This document shows positions 5,381 to 9,734 of a stretch of 9,734 nt of DNA, piece by piece. The notes beneath the pieces were generated by a model. That model was not told where the DNA came from, did not search any database, and worked only from the letters and a program-made list of their open reading frames with translations. Origin of the DNA: Actinomycetota bacterium (lineage in GTDB: Bacteria > Actinomycetota > Acidimicrobiia > Acidimicrobiales > SZUA-35); assembly GCA_027730885.1 (NCBI GenBank), contig JAQCHM010000098.1, positions 1-9,734 of the forward strand. Direction: 5' to 3'. Every line of letters begins with the position of its first letter. The stretch's first letter is position 1. The translations under genes and the position numbers were made by a program.

Positions 5381-5973
5381 CGCTGGACCTCTGCCGACAC
5401 TGCCGGCCGGCGCTTGGATTCGTTGTAGGCGGTCAGGAGTCCCTTGGGAGTGAACTCTGATGCATCGAGGCCGCGCAGGCGGGCGACCTCGTCAGGGCGC
5501 TTCAGGCCCTTGAGTGCGTTGATGGTGGCCCGGGCCACGTTGATCTGGTTCGAGGAACCGAGCGACTTGCAGAGCACGTCGTGAATACCCGCCTCTTCGA
5601 GAATCGCTCGTGCCGCACCCCCGGCGATGACGCCGGTACCGGGCGCCGCCGGCTTCAGCAGGACCCGGCCCGCACCCTGTTCTCCCATGATGGTGTGGGT
5701 GATCGTGCCACCGGCCAAAGGGACCTCGAACATCAGCTTACGGGCCTCTTCGGTGCCCTTCTGAATGGCGAGGGGTACCTCCTTGGCCTTGCCGTAGCCC
5801 AGGCCTACTCGGCCGTTGCCGTCGCCCAACACGACCAGCGCGGTGAAGGCGAAGCGACGTCCGCCCTTGACCACCTTGGCGACGCGGTTGATGGCGATGA
5901 CGCGTGACTCGCGGCCATCGCCGCGGTCGTTGCGATCATTGCGGTCGTTGCGCTCATTGCGCTCGTTTGCCAT
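5377..5973 (-). CDS. rpsE: 30S ribosomal protein S5 (uS5) with Asn/Arg-rich N-terminal repeat
   Basis: S5 lies at the mRNA entry channel of the 30S subunit and affects decoding fidelity and mRNA unwinding. The product has 198 residues. After a charged N-terminal extension (residues 3-17 are five N-[E/D]-R triplets), the double-stranded-RNA-binding domain begins at about residue 23 (RVIAINRVAKVVKGGRRF), with LVVLGDGNGRVGLGYGKAKE (about 46-65). The C-terminal domain contains LLKPAAPGTGVIAGGAARAI and LGSSNQINVARATINALKGL. The start at ATG 5973 is supported by AGGAG (5986-5982), 8 nt upstream and overlapping the rplR stop codon. Actinobacterial S5 proteins often carry extra N-terminal residues, but the regular triplet pattern stands out. 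Confidence 0.97.
   Translation of the reverse strand: MANERNERNDRNDRNDRGDGRESRVIAINRVAKVVKGGRRFAFTALVVLGDGNGRVGLGYGKAKEVPLAIQKGTEEARKLMFEVPLAGGTITHTIMGEQGAGRVLLKPAAPGTGVIAGGAARAILEEAGIHDVLCKSLGSSNQINVARATINALKGLKRPDEVARLRGLDASEFTPKGLLTAYNESKRRPAVSAEVQR
5923..5967 (-). repeat. 9-bp tandem repeat at the start of rpsE
   Basis: Five consecutive 9-bp units encode Asn-(Glu/Asp)-Arg. On the coding strand they are AACGAGCGC, AATGAGCGC, AACGACCGC, AATGATCGC and AACGACCGC. Arg is always CGC, the Asn codon alternates AAC/AAT, and units 3 and 5 are identical. This is a short in-frame minisatellite; it also creates a serine-leucine-arginine repeat in the antisense frame, which I do not consider coding. 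Confidence 0.85.
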
Positions 5974-5984
5974 TGGTCCTTCTC

Positions 5985-6347
5985 CTAGAAATCGAGGCCG
6001 GCTTCGCGGGCGGCGTCAGCGAGGGAGGCCACCCGACCGTGGTAGCGGTTGCCACCTCGGTCGAAGACCACTGCGGTCACACCTGCGGCCTTTGCCCGTT
6101 CGGCGATGAGCTTGCCAACGGCCGAGGCCGCGACCTTGGAACCGGTGCTTCCGCCGGCGCGCACGTCGGTTTCGAGGGACGACGCGGCAGCCAGGGTGCG
6201 GCCGACGGTGTCGTCGATGATCTGAACGCTGATGTGCCGGTTCGAGCGAAAGACAGCCAAACGAGGCCGACTCGGGGTGCCCGAGACCTTTTTGCGGACT
6301 CGACGTTGACGTCGTTGCCTTGGAGTGAAGTTCTTGGTGTTCTGCAT
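5985..6347 (-). CDS. rplR: 50S ribosomal protein L18 (uL18)
   Basis: L18 binds 5S rRNA and, with L5, attaches it to the central protuberance of the large subunit. The 120-residue product is normal length. It starts MQNTKNFTPRQRRQRRVRKK, a basic 5S-binding arm, followed by GTPSRPRLAVFRSNRHISVQ (about 23-42) and the conserved C-terminal half with AVVFDRGGNRYHGRVASLAD and AREAGLDF at the end. The ATG lies 20 nt after the rplF stop; AGGG in that gap is a modest SD at longer spacing. The downstream rpsE SD overlaps this gene's stop codon. Confidence 0.97.
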   Translation of the reverse strand: MQNTKNFTPRQRRQRRVRKKVSGTPSRPRLAVFRSNRHISVQIIDDTVGRTLAAASSLETDVRAGGSTGSKVAASAVGKLIAERAKAAGVTAVVFDRGGNRYHGRVASLADAAREAGLDF

Positions 6348-6367
6348 GATGAATCGTCCCTACCGGC

Positions 6368-6907
6368 TCACTTGCCGGACTTGCCGGCCTTGCGAAGAAC
6401 TCGCTCGCCCGCGTAGCGGATGCCCTTTCCCTTGTAGGGCTCGGGCTTACGGTATGACCGGATCACCGCGGCGACCTGGCCGACGGCCTGCTTGTCGATG
6501 CCGATGACACCGATCTTGGTGGGCTCGGGCACCTCGAAGGTGATGCCGTCCGGCGCCTTCACCTCGACGGGATGGCTGAAGCCGAGGGCGAGGTTCAGGG
6601 TGTCGGGGCTCGTGGAGTTGGCGCGGTAGCCCACTCCGACGATCTCGAGATCCTTTCGGAACCCTTGACTCACGCCGACGACCATGTTGTTGACAAGCGA
6701 TCGGCTCAGGCCGTGGAGGGCCTTGGTCGGGCGTTCATCGTTGACACGACCAACCGTGAGCACACCGTCCTCGAGCGCCACCGTGATGCCCTCGGGCACG
6801 GTGTGCTCGAGACTGCCGCGTGCGCCCTTGACGGAAATCGTCGATCCTGAAATGGCGACTTCTACTTCGGCCGGGATAGTGATCGGCGCTTTACCAATAC
6901 GTGACAT
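6368..6907 (-). CDS. rplF: 50S ribosomal protein L6 (uL6)
   Basis: L6 has two similar domains and binds 23S rRNA next to the sarcin-ricin loop, in the factor-binding region. The 179-residue product begins MSRIGKAPITIPAEVEVAIS. The first domain includes SVKGARGSLEHTVP (about 26-39). The second includes VGVGYRAN and LALGFSHPVEVKAPDGITFE, and the strongly conserved C-terminal segment RKPEPYKGKGIRYAGERV (about 153-170). The length is typical. A 6-nt gap separates it from rpsH; a short AGG-type SD (GGTAGGTCGAC before ATG) overlaps the rpsH stop. Confidence 0.97.
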   Translation of the reverse strand: MSRIGKAPITIPAEVEVAISGSTISVKGARGSLEHTVPEGITVALEDGVLTVGRVNDERPTKALHGLSRSLVNNMVVGVSQGFRKDLEIVGVGYRANSTSPDTLNLALGFSHPVEVKAPDGITFEVPEPTKIGVIGIDKQAVGQVAAVIRSYRKPEPYKGKGIRYAGERVLRKAGKSGK

Positions 6908-6913
6908 GTCGAC

Positions 6914-7318
6914 CTACCAGACGTAGCAGAGAACTTCGCCGCCGACCTTGGCCTTGCGGGCCTCACGGTCGGTCACGAGTCCCTTGTTGGTGGAGAGAAC
7001 GGCAACACCCAGGCCTCCGAGCACCCGAGGAATCTCAGCGGTCTTGAAGTAGACCCGAAGACCGGGCTTGGACACCCGCTTGATACCGCTGATGACTCGC
7101 TCACGCTCGGGTGAGTACTTCATCTGGATGGTGAGGGTGTTGCCCACGCCATTCTTCGACGGCAGGATGCTGTATTCGCCGATGTAACCCTCACTCTTGA
7201 GCACCCGGGCGAGGGCCTCCTTGAGCTTGGAAGACGGCATGCTGACCTCGTCGTGCATCGCGATGTTGGCGTTGCGGATTCGAGTGAGCATGTCGGCGAT
7301 GGGATCGGTCATTGACAT
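6914..7318 (-). CDS. rpsH: 30S ribosomal protein S8 (uS8)
   Basis: S8 is an early 16S rRNA binder at helix 21; in E. coli it is also the translational repressor of the spc operon. The 134-residue product begins MSMTDPIADMLTRIRNANIA. The conserved C-terminal RNA-binding half is clear: LRVYFKTAEIPRVLGGLGVA and STNKGLVTDREARKAKVGGE, ending VLCYVW. Two ATGs are possible (7318 and 7312). AGGAGG at 7333-7328 is 9 nt from the first and 15 nt from the second, so I chose 7318. The SD overlaps the rpsN stop codon. Confidence 0.97.
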   Translation of the reverse strand: MSMTDPIADMLTRIRNANIAMHDEVSMPSSKLKEALARVLKSEGYIGEYSILPSKNGVGNTLTIQMKYSPERERVISGIKRVSKPGLRVYFKTAEIPRVLGGLGVAVLSTNKGLVTDREARKAKVGGEVLCYVW

Positions 7319-7327
7319 CGTTCGCTA

Positions 7328-7333
7328 CCTCCT
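7328..7333 (-). promoter_or_regulatory. Shine-Dalgarno sequence of rpsH
   Basis: AGGAGG on the minus strand, overlapping the rpsN TGA and 9 nt before ATG 7318. It decides between the two closely spaced ATG codons of rpsH. Confidence 0.7.
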
Positions 7334-7518
7334 CACCAGCTCGACTTCGTCACGCCGGGGATCTCCCCGGCATGGGCCATCTCACGTAGACAAATTCGAC
7401 ACAGGCCGAAACGGCGGTAAACCGCCTTGGGTCGACCACACACCTTGCAACGTGAGTAAGCCCGAACCTTGTACTTGGGCTTCTTCTGCTGCTTGTTGAT
7501 GAGAGCTTTCTTCGCCAT
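7333..7518 (-). CDS. rpsN: 30S ribosomal protein S14, zinc-binding type Z (uS14)
   Basis: S14 is a head protein of the 30S subunit that packs beside S3 and S10. The product has 61 residues, the size of the short zinc-binding type; the zinc-free form is about 90-100 residues. The ligands are Cys24, Cys27, Cys40 and Cys43 in RCKVCGRP and GLCRICLRE. The protein begins MAKKALINKQQKKPKYKVRA and ends GEIPGVTKSSW, close to the family end. The ATG shares one base with the rplE stop (TAATG at 7520-7516). A zinc-free paralogue elsewhere in the genome is common in actinobacteria but cannot be seen here. Confidence 0.97.
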   Translation of the reverse strand: MAKKALINKQQKKPKYKVRAYSRCKVCGRPKAVYRRFGLCRICLREMAHAGEIPGVTKSSW

Positions 7519-8093
7519 TACTGAGCCTGCCCTTCCCGACGGAGCGGGAACCCGAAGGCGTCGAGCAACGCCTTACCATGTGCGTTCGACATTGCGGAGG
7601 TGACGATGGTGATGTCCATACCACGAGTGACATCGACCGTGTCGTAGTTGATCTCGGGGAACATCAGCTGCTCGGTGAGACCAAAGGTGTAGTTCCCACG
7701 TCCGTCGAACGAACGAGGGTTGAGTCCGCGGAAGTCACGGATGCGGGGAATGGCCAGCGTGACCAGGCGGTCGAAGAACTCCCACATGCGATCGCCCCGG
7801 AGGGTGACCTTGGCGCCGATGGCGTTCCCTTGACGCAGTTTGAAGCTGGCCAGCGACTTCTTGGCTACGGTGATCGCCGGCTTTTGGCCGGTGATGAGCG
7901 TCAGATCGGCGGTCGCGCTCTCGAGCATCTTGGAGTTCTGAAGGGCTTCACCGACACCCATGTTCACCACGATCTTCTCCATGCGGGGAACCATCATGAT
8001 GTTGGGCAATCCGAGATCGGCCTTGAGTTGGGCCCGGATCTCGTCGTTGTACTTGGCCTTCATACGAGGTGCGGTCGGGGCGGTGGTGCTCAC
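7518..8093 (-). CDS. rplE: 50S ribosomal protein L5 (uL5), GTG start
   Basis: L5 binds 5S rRNA and contacts the P-site tRNA and the subunit bridge to S13. The 191-residue product has a 10-residue extension before MKAKYNDEIRAQLKADLGLP. It then shows NIMMVPRMEKIVVNMGVGEA (about 31-50), ITGQKPAITVAKKSLASFKL (about 67-86), LRGDRMWEFFDRLVTLAIPR and the C-terminal ITIVTSAMSNAHGKALLDAF. The start is GTG at 8093, overlapping the rplX TGA by 4 nt (GTGA), with GGAGG 7 nt upstream. Starting instead at the internal ATG (residue 11) would match shorter homologues but lacks the SD. The SD sits in the palindrome GGAGGCCTCC. Confidence 0.96.
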   Translation of the reverse strand: MSTTAPTAPRMKAKYNDEIRAQLKADLGLPNIMMVPRMEKIVVNMGVGEALQNSKMLESATADLTLITGQKPAITVAKKSLASFKLRQGNAIGAKVTLRGDRMWEFFDRLVTLAIPRIRDFRGLNPRSFDGRGNYTFGLTEQLMFPEINYDTVDVTRGMDITIVTSAMSNAHGKALLDAFGFPLRREGQAQ

Positions 8094-8410
8094 TTGGAGG
8101 CCTCCGGAATTTCCACGCCGGTCCGCTTGCAGACACGGACCTTCTTGTCGCCGTCGATCTTGTACCCGACACGGGTGGCCTTGCCATCCTTGGGGCTGAT
8201 GATCGCGACGTTGGACACGTGCAACGGCATCTCCTTGTCGATGATGCCGCCCGGCTCGTCGGCCGACCTGGGCTTGGTGTGCCGCTTCGCGATGTTGACG
8301 CCCTCGACCTTGACCTTGTTCCTGGCCGGATAGGCCTCGGACACGACACCTTCGCGGCCTCGGTCCTTACCGGCGAGGACCACGACGCGGTCGCCTTTAC
8401 GAATCTTCAT
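8090..8410 (-). CDS. rplX: 50S ribosomal protein L24 (uL24)
   Basis: L24 is one of the first proteins to bind nascent 23S rRNA and later flanks the polypeptide exit tunnel. The 106-residue product begins MKIRKGDRVVVLAGKDRGRE, a KOW motif (about 3-35), followed by KVKVEGVNIAKRHTKP and LHVSNVAIISPKDGKATRVG. GTG 8413 and ATG 8410 are adjacent. GGAGG at 8422-8418 is 4 nt from the GTG and 7 nt from the ATG, so I chose the ATG, which also gives the canonical MKIRKGD start. The ATG shares one base with the rplN stop (TGATG). Confidence 0.95.
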   Translation of the reverse strand: MKIRKGDRVVVLAGKDRGREGVVSEAYPARNKVKVEGVNIAKRHTKPRSADEPGGIIDKEMPLHVSNVAIISPKDGKATRVGYKIDGDKKVRVCKRTGVEIPEASK

Positions 8411-8778
8411 CACAACACCTCCGGTGCCAGCGACACGATGCGCATGAACCGCTTGTCACGAAGCTCTCGGCCCACCGGGCCGAAGATGCGGGTGCCACGG
8501 GGCTGACGCTGTTCGTTGATCAGCACCGCCGCGTTCTCGTCGAAACGGATGTAGCTGCCGTCGGGGCGGCGGCGTTCCTTCTTGGTACGAACGACGACGC
8601 ACTTGACGACATCGCCCTTCTTGACTGCGGCACCCGGGATCGCATCTTTGACCGTGGCGACGAAGATGTCGCCGATCCCGGCATACCGGCGCTTCGAGCC
8701 GCCGAGCACCTTGATGCACAGCACCTCGCGGGCACCGCTGTTGTCGGCAACCCGAAGGCGGGTTTCCTGTTGAATCAT
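8410..8778 (-). CDS. rplN: 50S ribosomal protein L14 (uL14)
   Basis: L14 lies at the subunit interface, forms bridges with 16S rRNA and contacts L19. The 122-residue product is exactly the common length and begins MIQQETRLRVADNSGAREVL. Other conserved parts are CIKVLGGSKRRYAGIGDIFV, KKGDVVKCVVVRTKKERRR, IRFDENAAVLIN and GTRIFGPVGRELRDK near the end. The frame opens at 8811 upstream, but those 11 residues overlap rpsQ and do not belong to the family. The ATG overlaps the rpsQ TGA (ATGA, 8778-8775). Confidence 0.98.
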   Translation of the reverse strand: MIQQETRLRVADNSGAREVLCIKVLGGSKRRYAGIGDIFVATVKDAIPGAAVKKGDVVKCVVVRTKKERRRPDGSYIRFDENAAVLINEQRQPRGTRIFGPVGRELRDKRFMRIVSLAPEVL

Positions 8779-9056
8779 CGGGCACGCTCCAGGATCTCGA
8801 GCAAACGCCACCGCTTGGTCTTGGACAGCGGACGGGTCTCGACGATGCGAACCCGGTCGCCCTCACGAAGGGTGTTCTCCTCGTCGTGCACGACATAGCG
8901 GCGGCTGTGCTGCACGGTCTTGTTGTACTGGGGGTGACTCGAGCGACGTACGACCTCGACCACCACGGTCTTGTCCATCTTGTTCGAACGGACCGTGCCT
9001 TCACGAACCTTGCGACGGGCTCGATCGGGCGCTTCGATTGTGGCTTCGTCAGTCAT
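8775..9056 (-). CDS. rpsQ: 30S ribosomal protein S17 (uS17)
   Basis: S17 is an early 16S rRNA binder with an OB fold in the 30S body. From ATG 9056 the product is 93 residues. The core starts at about residue 17 (KVREGTVRSNKMDKTVVVEV) and continues SHPQYNKTVQHSRRYVVHDE, LREGDRVRIVETRPLSKTKR and WRLLEIL. The acidic 15-residue N-terminal extension is common in actinobacterial S17. GTG 9059 is also in frame, but AGGAG at 9066-9062 is 2 nt from it and 5 nt from the ATG, so I chose the ATG. The ATG shares one base with the rpmC stop (TGATG). Confidence 0.96.
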   Translation of the reverse strand: MTDEATIEAPDRARRKVREGTVRSNKMDKTVVVEVVRRSSHPQYNKTVQHSRRYVVHDEENTLREGDRVRIVETRPLSKTKRWRLLEILERAR

Positions 9057-9259
9057 CACGACTCCTGCTGTGCGAGCTCACGGGAACGCATCTCGGTGCG
9101 GATCCGGGCAACGGTCTTCTTGACCAGCTTGATGCGAGCGTTGTTCTCGAGTTGTCCGGTCGCCAACTGGAAACGGAGGTTGAACAACTCCCGCTTGGCG
9201 TCGGCAAGCGACTCGACGAGCTCGGTGTCGGACTGGGAAGTAACGGCGGTATCAGCCAT
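9056..9259 (-). CDS. rpmC: 50S ribosomal protein L29 (uL29)
   Basis: L29 is a small helical protein beside the exit tunnel, where it forms part of the docking site for chaperones and targeting factors together with L23. The product is 67 residues from ATG 9259. After an acidic N-terminal stretch comes ELVESLADAKRELFNLRFQL (about 16-35), then ATGQLENNARIKLVKKTVAR and the end RTEMRSRELAQQES, a two-helix hairpin. ATG 9268 is also in frame but directly abuts the AGAGG SD; the ATG at 9259 is 9 nt away, so I prefer it. The gene overlaps the end of rplP by 8 nt. Confidence 0.94.
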   Translation of the reverse strand: MADTAVTSQSDTELVESLADAKRELFNLRFQLATGQLENNARIKLVKKTVARIRTEMRSRELAQQES

Positions 9260-9674
9260 CGAAACCATCCTCTCGGGCGATGACTCGGGCCTTCACCGGC
9301 AGCTTCTGAATGGCTCGTTCCATTGCGCTACGGGCGATGGCCTCGTCGGGGAACGACAGCTCGAAAATAACTCGACCCGGCCGTACCACGGCGACCCAGC
9401 GCTCGGGGTTGCCCTTGCCCGAGCCCATCCGCGTCTCGGCCGGCTTCTCGGTGACCGGCTTGTCCGGGAACACGTTGATCCATACCTTGCCGCCACGACG
9501 AATGTGGCGCGTCATGGCGATACGAGCTGCCTCGATCTGGCGGGCGGTGATCCAGCCCGGCTCGAGCACCTGGATGCCGTAGTCCCCGAAGGAAACCTTG
9601 GCGGCACCCTTGGTGATGCCCTTGGTGCGACCGCGCTGCTGCTTGCGGTGCTTGACCTTTCTTGGCATCAACAT
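9252..9674 (-). CDS. rplP: 50S ribosomal protein L16 (uL16)
   Basis: L16 binds 23S rRNA near the A site and helps position aminoacyl-tRNA; it joins late in 50S assembly. The 140-residue product is normal length. It begins MLMPRKVKHRKQQRGRTKGI and shows FGDYGIQVLEPGWITARQIE (about 29-48), RIAMTRHIRRGGKVWINVFP, the signature KPAETRMGSGKGNPERWVAV (about 77-96) and VVRPGRVIFEL. ATG 9674 is preferred over ATG 9668 because it preserves the family's ML-x-P-R/K start and has GGAGG 10 nt upstream. It shares one base with the probable rpsC stop. Confidence 0.97.
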   Translation of the reverse strand: MLMPRKVKHRKQQRGRTKGITKGAAKVSFGDYGIQVLEPGWITARQIEAARIAMTRHIRRGGKVWINVFPDKPVTEKPAETRMGSGKGNPERWVAVVRPGRVIFELSFPDEAIARSAMERAIQKLPVKARVIAREDGFDG

Positions 9675-9734
9675 CAGTCAGCGTCCTCCGGTCGGAACTT
9701 GTCGTCTGACGACTTGGAGCGGAGTCTGGCCTCG
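9674..9734 (-). CDS. rpsC: 30S ribosomal protein S3 (uS3), C-terminal end (partial)
   Basis: Only about 19 codons of the gene upstream of rplP are visible. The frame ending in TGA at 9676-9674 reads EARLRSKSSDDKFRPEDAD, a charged tail. S3 is always the neighbour before L16 in this cluster and its C-terminal extension is variable and often acidic, so I assign it by position. The stop overlaps the rplP ATG as TGATG. Another frame ends at a TGA at 9680-9678 (QVPTGGR before the stop) and cannot be fully excluded, because no conserved S3 domain lies inside the window. Confidence 0.6.
   Translation of the reverse strand, partial: EARLRSKSSDDKFRPEDAD

Noticed and set aside
8094..8107. Palindrome GGAGGCCTCC over the rplE SD as a regulatory hairpin
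   Set aside because: With no loop bases it can fold only into a 3-bp stem, and it lies inside the rplX coding end; too weak to call.
7578..8333. A 251-codon plus-strand open frame antisense to rplE and rplX
   Set aside because: Shadow of conserved genes; composition is atypical and there is no supporting SD or neighbour.
1..9734. A novel defence, mobile or accessory system
   Set aside because: Every part of the window belongs to a conserved ribosomal-protein cluster in standard order; no foreign gene, integrase, repeat array or composition shift is visible.

Overview
The window is a contiguous stretch of the conserved S10-spc-alpha ribosomal protein gene cluster. Every gene is read from the minus strand, so the transcription order runs from the right edge to the left. 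The order is rpsC (last codons only), rplP, rpmC, rpsQ, rplN, rplX, rplE, rpsN, rpsH, rplF, rplR, rpsE, rpmD, rplO, secY, adk, infA, rpmJ, rpsM, rpsK, rpsD and rpoA (first 213 codons, cut by the left edge). The DNA is GC-rich. RpoA, S13, S11, L36 and the short-LID adenylate kinase look actinobacterial. A deep-branching, Acidimicrobiia-like actinobacterium is my best guess, but that placement is inference.

Region 1 (9734 to about 4689) is the end of the S10 operon and the spc operon. Genes are packed with overlaps or very short gaps, many of the ATGA, GTGA, TGATG or TAATG type, and Shine-Dalgarno (SD) sequences often lie inside the end of the preceding gene. Region 2 (4688 to 2296) holds three non-ribosomal genes: secY, adk and infA. 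Here the spacing opens up: a 61-nt gap before secY, 22 nt between secY and adk, and 162 nt between adk and infA. All three genes appear to use non-ATG starts (TTG, GTG and apparently CTG). The methionine aminopeptidase gene map, often found between adk and infA in this cluster, is absent. Region 3 (2295 to 1) is the alpha operon: rpmJ, rpsM, rpsK, rpsD and rpoA, with an 89-nt pyrimidine-rich spacer between infA and rpmJ.

Together the genes make components of both ribosomal subunits, translation initiation factor IF-1, the SecY channel that receives nascent membrane proteins, adenylate kinase for nucleotide balance, and the RNA polymerase alpha subunit. No gap without a gene exceeds 162 nt. 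I see no tRNA, rRNA, CRISPR array, insertion sequence or phage gene.

I do not see a new multi-gene system. What merits a second look is regulatory: the apparent CTG start of infA with an ideally placed SD, a possible promoter and leader hairpin in the adk-infA gap, a hairpin that would hide the adk SD, a C-rich G-poor spacer before rpmJ, a hairpin before secY, weak SDs on rpsK and rpsD, and a 9-bp tandem repeat at the start of rpsE.
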